Shown piece after piece: positions 23,766 to 33,823 of a DNA stretch of 46,603 nucleotides. The notes under the pieces are model-generated. The model had not been told where the DNA came from, did no database searches, and saw nothing but the letters and a program-made list of their open reading frames with translations. Both the position numbers and the translations under genes were made by a program. Each line of letters begins with the position of its first letter. Position 1 is the stretch's first letter. Source of the DNA: Vicinamibacteria bacterium (lineage in GTDB: Bacteria; Acidobacteriota; Vicinamibacteria; Vicinamibacterales; UBA8438); contig JAJEEU010000101.1 in assembly GCA_022820825.1 (NCBI GenBank), positions 102,682 to 149,284 on the forward strand. Reading direction: 5' to 3'.

Positions 23766-25111
23766 AAGATGTCGCGCACGCACCTGAACGCCGCGTACAC
23801 GTACGGATAGTGCGGCCGGAACCAGTTCCTGAAGCTGCGGCGGATCAAGCCGCGGCCGGTGGCTGACGACGCCCCCTTGACCACGTAGTGGTCCCCGTCG
23901 AAGAAGTCCGCGGAATATTCCGGATAGGATGCCATCGGCTCGAAGCCGGGAAAACCCTCGAAGACGGTGGCCGTCCACTCCCAGCCGTTCCCCACCAGGT
24001 CGTGCACGCCCCAGGCGCTGGCGCCGGCGGGATACGAGCCGACCGGCAGCGGATCCCAGTGGCGGAAATCGAAGTTGCCGCGCGTCCCGTCCGGCTCGGC
24101 CGCACCCCAGGGGTGCGGCCGCTCCACGCCGTCCGGCGCGCCGTAGGCCGCGCGGTGGAACTCCGGCTCGCTCGGCAGCCGCAGTCCGCGCCAGGCCGCG
24201 TAGGCGGCCGCCTCGTCGTGCGTCACGTAGACGGGCCAGGCCGCGGGCAGCGGTATCGGCTCGAACATGCCGCGCCACGTCCAGGCGCCGTCGCGCCGCT
24301 CCCAGAACAGCGGATGTGCGCGCCCCGCGGCCTCCCGCCGCCGCCATGCGGCCGGCGTCCAGAGGCTGCGCTCGGCGTACCCGCCGGCCTCGACGAACGC
24401 CAGGTAGTCCTGGTTCGTCACGTTGTAGCGATCGATCCCGAACGCGGCCACCTCCACCTCGAGCGCCGGAAACTCGTTGTCCCAGCCGAACGGGATGGCA
24501 TCGCGCGTGCTGCCGAGGGTGGCGCGTCCGGCCGGCACGTGCACCACGGCGTGCGCCGGCGGCGGTCCGCCGGTCACCGGCTCCGTCCCGGCAGGCGGCC
24601 GCTTCAACTCGAAATCCAGCCGGTGGTACATGTACAGCAGCGTCTCCTGGTGCATCATCTCGTGCTCCAGCAGCGTGTGCACACCCTGCGCCCGCCGCAG
24701 GACCGCGTTGGCGTCGCCCGCGACGTCGGCCGTTTCCAGCGCGTCCAGAATCGCGCGATCGGCCCGATCCACGTACTGCCGGACGGCGTCGCGCGCCGGC
24801 CAGCGATCGATGGCGGACGCCGCGGCGGCCCGCCCGTCGTGCGGGTCGATCCCGCGGGCGAACAGCATGTCCAGCTCCGGATCCAGACCGGCCGCGCCCA
24901 ACCCCTTCCTGAGCAGGCAGTTGACGGCGAACGCCGGAATGTGACCGTCGTAGAACACCAGCGGGTGGCGCAGCGGGATCGGCTGCGCGTAGTACGCGGG
25001 CGGCTCGACGAGCGCGAACAGCGCCGCGGTGCGCGTGCGGTTGGCGCGGTAGGCGCGCATGGCCGCTTCGCGGTCGAATCCGTTGTCGGGGACTGCGCGT
25101 GGCGTGGGCAT
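23762..25111 (-). CDS. egtB: Ergothioneine sulfoxide synthase (EgtB-like)
   Basis: 449-aa non-haem iron enzyme that joins a thiol to hercynine. The N-terminal DinB-like domain gives iron ligands H57 (FYDGHIPAF) and the HxxxH pair in LLEHEMMHQETL. The C-terminal FGE-sulfatase-type domain follows (VPAGRATLGS, NEFPALEVEVAAFGIDRYNVTNQDY, LRLPSEPEFHRAAYG, GNGWEWTATVF and FRCVRDIL at the end). The RHPLVFYDGHIPAF form differs from the mycobacterial type. Together with the absence of egtA and egtC this suggests a version using cysteine rather than gamma-glutamylcysteine, as reported for the Chloracidobacterium enzyme (recalled). The ATG at 25111 is chosen; a TTG at 25144 would add 11 residues. Confidence 0.93.
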   Translation of the reverse strand: MPTPRAVPDNGFDREAAMRAYRANRTRTAALFALVEPPAYYAQPIPLRHPLVFYDGHIPAFAVNCLLRKGLGAAGLDPELDMLFARGIDPHDGRAAAASAIDRWPARDAVRQYVDRADRAILDALETADVAGDANAVLRRAQGVHTLLEHEMMHQETLLYMYHRLDFELKRPPAGTEPVTGGPPPAHAVVHVPAGRATLGSTRDAIPFGWDNEFPALEVEVAAFGIDRYNVTNQDYLAFVEAGGYAERSLWTPAAWRRREAAGRAHPLFWERRDGAWTWRGMFEPIPLPAAWPVYVTHDEAAAYAAWRGLRLPSEPEFHRAAYGAPDGVERPHPWGAAEPDGTRGNFDFRHWDPLPVGSYPAGASAWGVHDLVGNGWEWTATVFEGFPGFEPMASYPEYSADFFDGDHYVVKGASSATGRGLIRRSFRNWFRPHYPYVYAAFRCVRDIL

Positions 25112-25210
25112 CCGCAGGGAACGAACTGTAGCGGGACTTCGCAACTATGGTACCAAGAAGCGGCGGGCGATGGATATGCTAACGTTGTCCTGACCACGTC
25201 ACTGCTCGTT

Positions 25211-25297
25211 GCGAAAGTGGCGGAACTGGCAGACGCGCCGGATTTAGGATCCGGTGGCCGCAAGGCCTTGGGGGTTCAAGTCCCCCCTTTCGCACCA
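25211..25297 (+). tRNA. tRNA-Leu (anticodon TAG)
   Basis: Complete 87-nt class II tRNA with acceptor strands GCGAAAG (25211-25217) and CTTTCGC (25287-25293), discriminator A and encoded CCA (25295-25297). The anticodon stem-loop CCGGA-TTTAGGA-TCCGG gives TAG (Leu). The long variable arm (TGGCCGCAAGGCCTT) and T arm GGGGGTTCAAGTCCCCC are present. A TATGCT (25175-25180) about 30 bp upstream may be its -10. Confidence 0.97.
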
Positions 25298-25299
25298 GC

Positions 25300-25329
25300 C
25301 CCCGCGTCGTACCGAGACCGGTCAAGCGC
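25300..25329 (+). repeat. 30-bp dispersed sequence, copy 1
   Basis: Identical at 27 of 30 positions to 46072-46101, the three differences all being transitions. It begins CCCCGCGTCG and ends in GCGC. It lies 3 bp after tRNA-Leu. It holds the palindrome GACCGGTC (25316-25323), which is broken in the other copy. The function is unknown. Confidence 0.6.
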
Positions 25330-25334
25330 AACGC

Positions 25335-25386
25335 CCCCTTACGGTTGAAGACGAAGGGGACGACGAGTACATGGACAGTCGTCCCC
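25335..25386 (+). promoter_or_regulatory. Two mutually exclusive hairpins upstream of tig
   Basis: CCCCTT (25335-25340) can pair with AAGGGG (25354-25359), and GGGGACGAC (25356-25364) can pair perfectly with GTCGTCCCC (25378-25386). Both use the GGGG at 25356-25359, so only one can form at a time. A TTGAAG-17-TACATG promoter candidate (25345-25373) overlaps the region. If transcription starts further upstream (for example read-through from tRNA-Leu), this could act as a switch; if it starts at the candidate promoter, the region is promoter DNA. Confidence 0.45.
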
Positions 25387-25475
25387 AAGCCGCGCAGGTC
25401 GCGGCTCGGCAAGCCCGGCGCGGGGCAAGGGGGCCCCGCTAGGGCGTGCCGGGGGTTCGGGGCGCAGCCCCGAGT
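25385..25475 (+). repeat. 91-bp three-hairpin intergenic repeat, copy 1 (before tig)
   Basis: It aligns over its whole length with 31088-31178 (roughly 85 percent identical by eye). Hairpin 1: AGCCGCG (25388-25394)/CGCGGCT (25400-25406). Hairpin 2: an imperfect long stem, 25108-type arms at 25408-25425 and 25434-25450. Hairpin 3: TCGGGGC (25457-25463)/GCCCCGA (25467-25473) with loop GCA. Hairpin 3 differs from copy 2 by a paired change (C-G here, T-A there). It ends 6 bp before the tig ATG. Confidence 0.75.
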
Positions 25476-25481
25476 TATGGA

Positions 25482-26762
25482 ATGCTGAAAGCTGAATTCA
25501 CGGACATAAGCGGCATCCGCAAGCGGGTCGCGGTCGAGGTGCCGTCCGCCGCCGTCGAGCAGGAGATCGACCGGCTTGCGCAACGCTACCGGCGCTCCGT
25601 TCGCATCCCCGGGTTCCGGCCGGGCAAGGCGCCGGCCAGGCTGGTCCGCCAGCGGCTGGGGGACCAGATTCTCGAGGAGGCCGCGCAGAACCTCGTGCCG
25701 CGCGTCGTCGGCGACCTGCTCAGGGAGCGCGACATCGAGCCGGTGGCGGCGCCGGACATTCAGGACGTCGAGATCGACGAAGGCCGGCCGCTGACGTTCA
25801 CGGCCACGTTCGAGACCATGCCGGAGGTCGACGCCGGCGACTACCACGAGCTCACGCTGCGGCGCACGCCGGTCGATGTGACCGAAGCGAACGTCGGCGA
25901 GGCGCTCGAGCAGCTCCGCCAGCGCGCCGCCCGCGAGGCGCCTGTCGAAGGGCGCGGCGTGGAGCGCGGCGATGTCGTCACCGTCGACCTGGAGCGGCGC
26001 GTGCTGCGGCCGGCCGGCAGTGAACCGGGACCGCCGCCCGCGCCCGAACAGCGTTCCGGCGCCCGGGCGGAGATTGGCGCGGCCGACAATCCGCCCGGGT
26101 TCGACGAGCACCTCACCGGACTCGAGGTGGACCGAACGGCGCGCTTCACGGTGACCGAACCTTCCGGCGCCGAGGTCGAGTACGACGTGCGCGTCACGGG
26201 CATCCACGAACGCATACTGCCCGAGCTGAATGACGAGTTCGCGCAGGCCGTGGGCACGCACGAATCGCTCGACGATCTCCGCGCGCAGGCCGAGGCGGAC
26301 CTGCGCGCCCACGCCGAGCGGGAAGCCGACCGCAAGTTGCGCGACGGGCTGCTGACCCAGCTTGCCGGCCGCATGCCGGGGGACGTGCCCGAGGCGCTGG
26401 TGAACCGCGAGCTCGACCGGCGGCTGGAGCGGCTGGCGCGCGAGCTGCTCGCGCAGCGGATCGATCCCGGAAGCACGAACATCGACTGGAACGCCCTGCG
26501 GGAGAGCCAGCGCCCGGCCGCCGTCGATACGGTGAAGAGCGCGCTGGTGCTCGACGCCATCGCCGGCCGCGAGGAGATAGAGGCGACGACGGCTGAGGTC
26601 GATAAGGAGATAGAGCGGCTGGCCGAGCGGGCCAACCGGGGCGCGCAGGCGATGCGCGCCCTGCTGGAGAAGGAGGACGGGATCGCGTCACTCGCCCTGG
26701 GGATGCGGCGGGAGAAGACGATTCAGCACCTGTTGTCGCATGCTACGATCGTCGAGGCCTGA
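25482..26762 (+). CDS. tig: Trigger factor
   Basis: 426-aa ribosome-associated chaperone with prolyl isomerase activity. The ribosome-binding signature GFRPGKAP is at residues 44-51 in the N-terminal domain. A PPIase (FKBP-like) domain follows at about 150-235, starting ERGDVVTVDLE and containing GFDEHLTGLEV, and a long helical C-terminal chaperone region runs to the end. The PPIase domain carries a Pro/Ala-rich insertion (PGPPPAPEQRSG). The ATG at 25482 begins the conserved MLKAEFTDISG; there is no clear Shine-Dalgarno, as the 91-bp repeat reaches almost to the start. clpP, clpX and lon follow on the same strand, the usual association. Confidence 0.96.
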   Translation: MLKAEFTDISGIRKRVAVEVPSAAVEQEIDRLAQRYRRSVRIPGFRPGKAPARLVRQRLGDQILEEAAQNLVPRVVGDLLRERDIEPVAAPDIQDVEIDEGRPLTFTATFETMPEVDAGDYHELTLRRTPVDVTEANVGEALEQLRQRAAREAPVEGRGVERGDVVTVDLERRVLRPAGSEPGPPPAPEQRSGARAEIGAADNPPGFDEHLTGLEVDRTARFTVTEPSGAEVEYDVRVTGIHERILPELNDEFAQAVGTHESLDDLRAQAEADLRAHAEREADRKLRDGLLTQLAGRMPGDVPEALVNRELDRRLERLARELLAQRIDPGSTNIDWNALRESQRPAAVDTVKSALVLDAIAGREEIEATTAEVDKEIERLAERANRGAQAMRALLEKEDGIASLALGMRREKTIQHLLSHATIVEA

Positions 26763-26834
26763 TCGCGCACGGAGCTCGACAGCCGGGCGGCACCCTTCCT
26801 CGAACCCCAGCTCTTGCGACCGGAACGGAGAGTC

Positions 26835-27437
<603 letters not shown>

Positions 27438-27442
27438 CGTTT

Positions 27443-28693
<1,251 letters not shown>

Positions 28694-28694
28694 C

Positions 28695-31079
28695 GTGGAA
28701 GCCTACGATACGCTACCGATTGTTCCCCTCCGTGACGTCGTCGTCTTTCCGCACATGATGATGCCGTTCGTCATCGGGCGACCCTCGTCCACGCGCGCGC
28801 TGGAGCACGCGCTGGGGAAGGACAAGCGGATCTTCCTCGCGGCCCAGAAGGATGCCGCCAAGGACGACCCGCATCCGAACGACATCTACACGATGGGCTG
28901 CGTGGCCAACATCGTGCAGAGCCTCAAGCTGCCGGACGGCAACGTCAAGGTGCTGGTGGAAGGCGTCGACCGCGCGCGGGCGGTGGAGTGGAAAGAGGAC
29001 AAGGGCTTCTACCGCGTGGTGGCCAAGGTGCTGGAACGGCCCGACGACACCGAGGGGGACGTCGAGGGCACGATGAGCCGCGTCGTGTCGCTGTTCGAGC
29101 AGTACGTCAAGCTCTCCAATACGTTGCAGTACGACGCCATGATTGCCGCCGTGCGCGTCGACGATCCCAGCAAGCTGGCCGACACGATTGCCGCGCACCT
29201 GGTGGTGGGTGTCGAGGAAAAGCAGAATCTCCTCGAGATCATCGCGCCGGTCGAGCGCCTCGTCCGCATCGCCAGCATCCTGGAGACCGAGGTCGACAAG
29301 CTGCAGGTGGACCGCCGCATCCAGTCGCGCGTGAAGAAGCAGATGGAGAAGGCGCAGAAGGAGTACTACCTCAACGAGAAGATGAAGGCGATCCAGAAGG
29401 AGCTGGGTCGCAAGGAGGACCGCGGCAACGAAGCCGACGAGCTGCGCAAGAAGATCGAAGAGAGCCGCATGCCCCGCGACGTCGAGGAAAAGGCGGTGCA
29501 GGAGCTGAAGCGGCTCGAGGCCATGCCGCCGATGTCGGCCGAGGCGACCGTTTCGCGCAACTACCTCGACTGGCTGATTGCGGTGCCCTGGCACAAGCGC
29601 AGCCGCGAGGCGCGCGACCTGGTCCGCGCGGAGCGGATCCTCAACGAGGACCACTACGGCCTGAAGAAGATCAAGGACCGCATTCTCGAATTCCTCGCCG
29701 TCCGCACGCTGGTCCGCAAGCCGCGCAGCACCATCCTGACGTTCACCGGCCCGCCCGGAGTCGGCAAGACCTCGCTCGCCAAGTCCATCGCACGGGCCAC
29801 GAACCGCAAGTTCGTGCGGCTGTCGCTGGGCGGGGTGCGCGACGAGGCGGAGATCCGCGGCCACCGCCGCACTTACATCGGCGCGTTTCCCGGACAGCTC
29901 ATCCAGATGATGAAGAAGGCCGGCACCCTCAACCCGGTCTTCCTGCTGGACGAGGTCGACAAGATGTCGATGGACTTCCGCGGGGACCCGTCCGCGGCGC
30001 TGCTGGAAGTGCTCGATCCCGAGCAGAACCACACGTTCCTCGACCACTACCTGGACGTGGAGTACGACCTGTCGCACGTGATGTTCATCTGCACGGCCAA
30101 CGTGCTGCACACCGTGCCGCAGGCGCTGCGCGACCGCATGGAGGTGCTCCAGCTCGCCGGCTACACCGAGCTGGAGAAGATCGAGATCGCCAAGCGGTTC
30201 CTGCTGCAGAAGACGCTGAAGGCGACCGGGCTCACGGCGAAGAACATCGAGTTCACCGACGACGCCTACGAGACGATCATCCGGCGCTACACGCGCGAGG
30301 CCGGAGTCCGCAACCTGGAGCGCGAGATCGCGTCGATCTGCCGCAAGGTGGCCCGCAAGGTCGTGACCGAGGGCAGGAGCTTCAGCGAAACCATCGCAGC
30401 CGAGCAGATCACCGAGTACCTGGGCGTCCCCAAGTACCGGCCGATGCTTGCCGAGCAGCAGAACGAGGTGGGCATCGCCACGGGGCTCGCCTGGACGGAG
30501 GCCGGGGGCGAGCTGCTCCTCACCGAGGCCACGCTCATGCCGGGCAAGGGCCAGCTCACGCTGACCGGAAAGCTGGGCGACGTGATGCAGGAGTCGGCGC
30601 AGGCGGCGATGAGCTACGTGCGCACCAAGGCCGAGGAGTTCGGCATCCCGAAGCAGTTCAACCGCCGCACCGACGTGCACGTGCACGTCCCGGAGGGGGC
30701 GATCCCGAAGGACGGCCCGTCGGCCGGCATCACGATCACCACGGCCCTGGTCTCCGCGCTCGCCGGGATCCCGACGCGGCGCGACGTGGCGATGACCGGC
30801 GAGATCACGCTGCGGGGCAAGGTGCTGCCGATTGGCGGCGTGAAGGACAAGGTGCTCGCCGCGCACCGGGCCGGCCTGAAGACGATCATCCTCCCGAAGG
30901 ACAACGAGAAGGACCTGGCCGAGATTCCCAAGGACGTGCTGGACACGCTGGACACGTACATGGTCGACACCATGGACGAGGTGCTGGGAATCGCCCTGGC
31001 CGAGCCGATGCGCCCCAACCTGCCGGCCGAGAGCGAGTCGGTGCAGATCAAGCCGCCCGAGGATCGGATCACCCACTAA
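28695..31079 (+). CDS. lon: ATP-dependent protease Lon
   Basis: 794-aa LonA-type protease. The N-terminal substrate domain begins [19 protein letters not shown], the AAA+ module has Walker [10 protein letters not shown] and Walker [10 protein letters not shown], and the protease domain carries the catalytic serine in PKDGPSAG and the lysine in [14 protein letters not shown]. The length is normal. The start is GTG at 28695, one base after the clpX stop, with GGCGGGAT as a partial ribosome site; this start matches the conserved N-terminus. The gene closes the tig-clpP-clpX-lon group. Confidence 0.98.
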   Translation: MEAYDTLPIVPLRDVVVFPHMMMPFVIGRPSSTRALEHALGKDKRIFLAAQKDAAKDDPHPNDIYTMGCVANIVQSLKLPDGNVKVLVEGVDRARAVEWKEDKGFYRVVAKVLERPDDTEGDVEGTMSRVVSLFEQYVKLSNTLQYDAMIAAVRVDDPSKLADTIAAHLVVGVEEKQNLLEIIAPVERLVRIASILETEVDKLQVDRRIQSRVKKQMEKAQKEYYLNEKMKAIQKELGRKEDRGNEADELRKKIEESRMPRDVEEKAVQELKRLEAMPPMSAEATVSRNYLDWLIAVPWHKRSREARDLVRAERILNEDHYGLKKIKDRILEFLAVRTLVRKPRSTILTFTGPPGVGKTSLAKSIARATNRKFVRLSLGGVRDEAEIRGHRRTYIGAFPGQLIQMMKKAGTLNPVFLLDEVDKMSMDFRGDPSAALLEVLDPEQNHTFLDHYLDVEYDLSHVMFICTANVLHTVPQALRDRMEVLQLAGYTELEKIEIAKRFLLQKTLKATGLTAKNIEFTDDAYETIIRRYTREAGVRNLEREIASICRKVARKVVTEGRSFSETIAAEQITEYLGVPKYRPMLAEQQNEVGIATGLAWTEAGGELLLTEATLMPGKGQLTLTGKLGDVMQESAQAAMSYVRTKAEEFGIPKQFNRRTDVHVHVPEGAIPKDGPSAGITITTALVSALAGIPTRRDVAMTGEITLRGKVLPIGGVKDKVLAAHRAGLKTIILPKDNEKDLAEIPKDVLDTLDTYMVDTMDEVLGIALAEPMRPNLPAESESVQIKPPEDRITH

Positions 31080-31087
31080 CGCGACCG

Positions 31088-31178
31088 CCAAGCCGCGCAC
31101 GGCGCGGCTCGGCAAGCCCTAGCGGGGCTATGGGGTCCCCGCTAGGGCTTGCCGGGGGTTTGGGGCACAGCCCCAAGT
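31088..31178 (+). repeat. 91-bp three-hairpin intergenic repeat, copy 2 (between lon and engB)
   Basis: Second copy of the element at 25385-25475, in the same orientation. Hairpin 1: AGCCGCGC (31091-31098)/GCGCGGCT (31102-31109), loop ACG. Hairpin 2: a perfect 17-bp stem, 31111-31127 with 31137-31153, loop of 9 nt. Hairpin 3: TTGGGGC (31160-31166)/GCCCCAA (31170-31176), loop ACA. It starts 8 bp after lon and ends at the engB start. No T run follows, so it is not a standard terminator. Confidence 0.78.
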
Positions 31179-31182
31179 GGTG

Positions 31183-31836
31183 ATGGTGAAAATCCTCGCC
31201 GCCGAATTCGTCACCAGCGTGGCGGCCGGCGGTGCGTTGCCCGCCGGCACGCGGGCCGTCATCGCGCTCGTCGGACGCTCCAACGTCGGCAAGTCGACGC
31301 TGGTCAACACGCTCGCGCACCGGCGCATCGCACGCGCCGGCGCCAAACCCGGCACGACGCGCCTGCTAAACGTCTACGGCCTCCGCGCGTCGCTCCCCGG
31401 CAGGCAGACCGTCGGCCTGAGCCTGGTGGACCTGCCGGGATACGGCTATGCCCGCGGGCCGCGGGAAACCGCGCAGGACTTCGAAACGCTCACGACCCGG
31501 TTCTTCGATGCAATGGTGGATTCGTCTGCTCCGCGGGCTGCGGGACGCGCCGGACGCGCCTGGCTGGCCGGCGCCGTGCTGGTCGTCGACGTGCGGCATC
31601 CGGGTCTGGCGGCCGACAAGGCGGCGCACGACTGGCTGACGCGCCGCGACTGCCCGGTGGTGGTGGTGGCCACCAAGGGCGACCGTCTCTCGCGCACTGC
31701 GTGCCGGCGGGCGGTAAGCGCTCACGAGACCGCGCTGGACCACCCCGTCATCCCGGTGTCGCGCGGCGCGGACGGGGCCGCCGTCAGACCGCTGTGGCGC
31801 GCGCTGGCCGACATGGCGGGAGGCGGCGCGGCGTGA
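31183..31836 (+). CDS. engB: Ribosome biogenesis GTPase EngB/YsxC
   Basis: 217-aa small GTPase needed for large-subunit assembly. G1 is GRSNVGKST, the Gly-Thr-Thr of the G2 region is in [10 protein letters not shown]3 is DLPGYGYA and G4 is TKGDRLS (usually TKAD/TKxD). An Ala/Gly/Arg-rich insertion ([17 protein letters not shown]) sits after the switch II helix. Start choice: GTGs at 31177 and 31180 are in frame, but the ATG at 31183 lies at the same distance from the repeat element as the tig ATG does. No Shine-Dalgarno is visible. rpmE follows with its own promoter. Confidence 0.92.
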   Translation: MVKILAAEFVTSVAAGGALPAGTRAVIALVGRSNVGKSTLVNTLAHRRIARAGAKPGTTRLLNVYGLRASLPGRQTVGLSLVDLPGYGYARGPRETAQDFETLTTRFFDAMVDSSAPRAAGRAGRAWLAGAVLVVDVRHPGLAADKAAHDWLTRRDCPVVVVATKGDRLSRTACRRAVSAHETALDHPVIPVSRGADGAAVRPLWRALADMAGGGAA

Positions 31837-31842
31837 AGCTGG

Positions 31843-31848
31843 TATACT
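31843..31848 (+). promoter_or_regulatory. Extended -10 promoter of rpmE
   Basis: TATACT preceded by TGG (TGnTATACT) forms an extended -10 element, unusually AT-rich for this genome, 29 bp upstream of the rpmE start. There is no good -35, as is common for extended -10 promoters. The leader would be about 20 nt and contains the GGGGAGGA ribosome site. Confidence 0.6.
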
Positions 31849-31876
31849 TTGTAGTTCTGGCGGGGAGGAACAGCGA

Positions 31877-32146
31877 GTGAAACAGGGCATCCATCCGGAG
31901 TACCACGAAGTCGAGGTCAGGTGCGGTTGCGGAGCCACGTGGCGCACGCGATCCACCAAGAAGGAGCTGACCCTGGAGATCTGCTCGAGCTGCCACCCCT
32001 TCTTCACCGGCCGCCAGAAGCTGGTCGACACCGAGGGCCGCGTCGAGCGGTTCATGAAGAAGTACGGCGAGGTCACCGTGGCCGGACGCCGCCAGCAGGA
32101 AGCGGACCGGCGGCGGCGGGCCGCCCGCCGCGCCGCGACTTCCTGA
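31877..32146 (+). CDS. rpmE: 50S ribosomal protein L31
   Basis: 89-aa ribosomal protein L31 of the zinc-binding type: C16 and C18 (VRCGCGATW) with C37 and C40 ([11 protein letters not shown]). It has the conserved [11 protein letters not shown] opening and [13 protein letters not shown]. The C-terminal tail ([17 protein letters not shown]) is longer and more basic than usual. The start is GTG at 31877 with GGGGAGGA upstream. Confidence 0.97.
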   Translation: MKQGIHPEYHEVEVRCGCGATWRTRSTKKELTLEICSSCHPFFTGRQKLVDTEGRVERFMKKYGEVTVAGRRQQEADRRRRAARRAATS

Positions 32147-32148
32147 GC

Positions 32149-32190
32149 GGGGCGGCGCAGCTCCGCGCCGCCTCGTGCGGCCGGCCGCAC
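32149..32190 (+). terminator. Double hairpin after rpmE
   Basis: GGCGGCGC (32151-32158)/GCGCCGCC (32165-32172) forms an 8-bp stem with a 6-nt loop. It is followed immediately by the perfect 16-bp palindrome GTGCGGCCGGCCGCAC (32175-32190). There is no T run, so termination would be of the U-less kind or Rho-assisted. It lies between rpmE and the next gene. Confidence 0.4.
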
Positions 32191-32210
32191 GACACATCTT
32201 TCGAGGCGAA

Positions 32211-33023
32211 ATGCGCATGACAAGACCATTCCTCGCACTCATCGTCGTCGCGGCAGCCAGCCTCGCGGGCACCACGGGATGCGCACCGGCGGAGACGGAC
32301 AGCGCGACCGCGGCGCAGGAAGCCACGTCGTCAACGCCGGCGCTCGGCGACCTGTACGCGGGCTCCCCGTATATGCGTGAGCTGCGGGACTCGCTGGTGT
32401 ACGGGGAAGTCTGGGAGCGGCCCTACCTGTCGAAGCGCGACCGCAGCCTGATCACCATCGGCGTGCTGCAGGCGCTGGTGCGCGAGGAGCTGGCGATCCA
32501 TGTTCGGCGGGGGCTGGACAACGGCCTGACGCCGGAGGAGATCTCGGAGATCATTCTCCACGTGACGTTCTACGCGGGTTGGCCGACAGGGGTCCAGGCG
32601 TCGCTGACGGCGGCCGCCGCGTTCGAGGAGCGCGGACTGGCGCTGGGCGACCTGCCGCGTGCGCCGGCACTGGACGCGGCGGTCACCACGCCGGGCGGCC
32701 TCAGCGATGCGTACGCCGCGGTGCCGCGGCTCGGGGCCCTGAGAAACAGCCTGCTCTACGGCGACATCTGGGAGCGCCCGCTGCTCTCCAAGCGCGACCG
32801 AAGCCTGCTCACGGTGGCGGTGAACCAGGCGCTGTACGTCACCAACGAGCTGCGGCTGCACATCGACCGCGCGCTCGACCAGAACGGCGTCACCCCGCAG
32901 GAGCTCTCGGACGTGGTCCTGCACGTCACGTTCTACGCGGGCTGGCCCGCCGCCGTGAACGCCGGCCGGTTGCTCACCGCCGCCTTCGAGGCGCGCGGCG
33001 TGGCGTTCGACGAGCTGCAGTAG
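32211..33023 (+). CDS. Exported lipoprotein with two carboxymuconolactone-decarboxylase-like domains
   Basis: 270-aa protein. The signal sequence ends near LAGTTGCAPAE with a single cysteine, the likely lipidation site. Two homologous domains follow (about 50-150 and 165-270), each with SKRDRSLITIGVLQAL or SKRDRSLLTVAVNQAL, then HxxRxLDNGLTPEEISEIILHVTFYAGWP-type helices. This is the AhpD/CMD fold. Neither domain has the CxxC redox pair of AhpD, and there are no cysteines beyond the lipobox, so the activity is more likely a decarboxylase/lyase type. A start at 32217 is equally possible. It is convergent with the SDR gene 5 bp away. Confidence 0.85.
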   Translation: MRMTRPFLALIVVAAASLAGTTGCAPAETDSATAAQEATSSTPALGDLYAGSPYMRELRDSLVYGEVWERPYLSKRDRSLITIGVLQALVREELAIHVRRGLDNGLTPEEISEIILHVTFYAGWPTGVQASLTAAAAFEERGLALGDLPRAPALDAAVTTPGGLSDAYAAVPRLGALRNSLLYGDIWERPLLSKRDRSLLTVAVNQALYVTNELRLHIDRALDQNGVTPQELSDVVLHVTFYAGWPAAVNAGRLLTAAFEARGVAFDELQ

Positions 33024-33028
33024 GGACG

Positions 33029-33808
33029 TCAGAACAGCGACCGCGACTGGCAGCCGTCGACCGTAATCGACGCGCCGCTGATCCAGCCGGCCCTGGGCGA
33101 GGCGAGAAACGCCACGACGTCACCCACCTCTTCGGCCCGGCCGAAGCGGCCGAACGGCAGGTTGTCGCGCACGAACGCCGCCATACCCTCCGGATCTTCC
33201 TGCTGGCGGCGGTGCCAGGAGCCTCCGGGAAACGAAATGGAACCCGGAGCCACGCTGTTCACCCGGATGTTGTCCCCGGCAAGCTGTTGCGCCAGGGCCT
33301 TGGCAAGGCTGATCTCCGCGGCCTTCACGGCGTTGTAGGTCATCCGGCCGCCGGATTCGCGGCCCCAGATCGACGCGATCATGATTATCGCGCCGCCGCC
33401 GCCGCGCTGCATGTGCGGCACCGCCAGCCGCGATGCCCGGATGGCGGGATAGAGCGTGTCGTCGAACGCGCTGCGCCAGTCCTCGTCGGTCGCCTCCAGC
33501 AGCCCGCCGCCTCCGGCGCGCCCGACGTTGTTCACCAGGATGTCGAGACCGCCGAACGTCTCTGCGGTCCGGCGCACGACCATGGCGATGTCGTCGGCGC
33601 TGGTCAGGTCGGCCTGCACGGCCAGGATCCGGTCGGCGGCGCCGGCGCGCTGCCGCAGCGCGTCGGCCGCACGCGCAAGCCGCTCCTCGCCCCGCGCGCA
33701 GATGCAGACGCGGCAGCCTTCGCCCGCCAGCGCCATGGCGCTGGCCAGCCCCAGACCGCGGCTGGAGCCGGTCACCAGTGCGGCCTTGCCCTCGAGTTGC
33801 AGGTCCAT
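33029..33808 (-). CDS. Short-chain dehydrogenase/reductase
   Basis: 259-aa classical SDR. The nucleotide loop TGSSRGLG is at residues 14-21, the structural NNVG motif near residue 92, and the catalytic set comprises the Ser of IASIWG and YNAVK (Tyr and Lys). The C-terminus GWISGASITVDGC is typical. An Arg near the end of the second strand (CARGEERL) favours NADP(H) (inference). The substrate is unknown. It is divergent from the small membrane protein with only 15 bp between the starts. Confidence 0.94.
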   Translation of the reverse strand: MDLQLEGKAALVTGSSRGLGLASAMALAGEGCRVCICARGEERLARAADALRQRAGAADRILAVQADLTSADDIAMVVRRTAETFGGLDILVNNVGRAGGGGLLEATDEDWRSAFDDTLYPAIRASRLAVPHMQRGGGGAIIMIASIWGRESGGRMTYNAVKAAEISLAKALAQQLAGDNIRVNSVAPGSISFPGGSWHRRQQEDPEGMAAFVRDNLPFGRFGRAEEVGDVVAFLASPRAGWISGASITVDGCQSRSLF

Positions 33809-33823
33809 CGGGTCGTTGAAAAA

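Noticed and set aside
28713-31115. An 800-aa minus-strand open frame
   Set aside because: It is the antisense of lon, and its His/Leu/Arg-rich sequence has no recognisable domain.
31088-31178. Rho-independent terminator of lon
   Set aside because: The strong hairpins lack a T run, and the same element occurs before tig, where a lon-type terminator makes no sense, so a repeat or leader element fits better.
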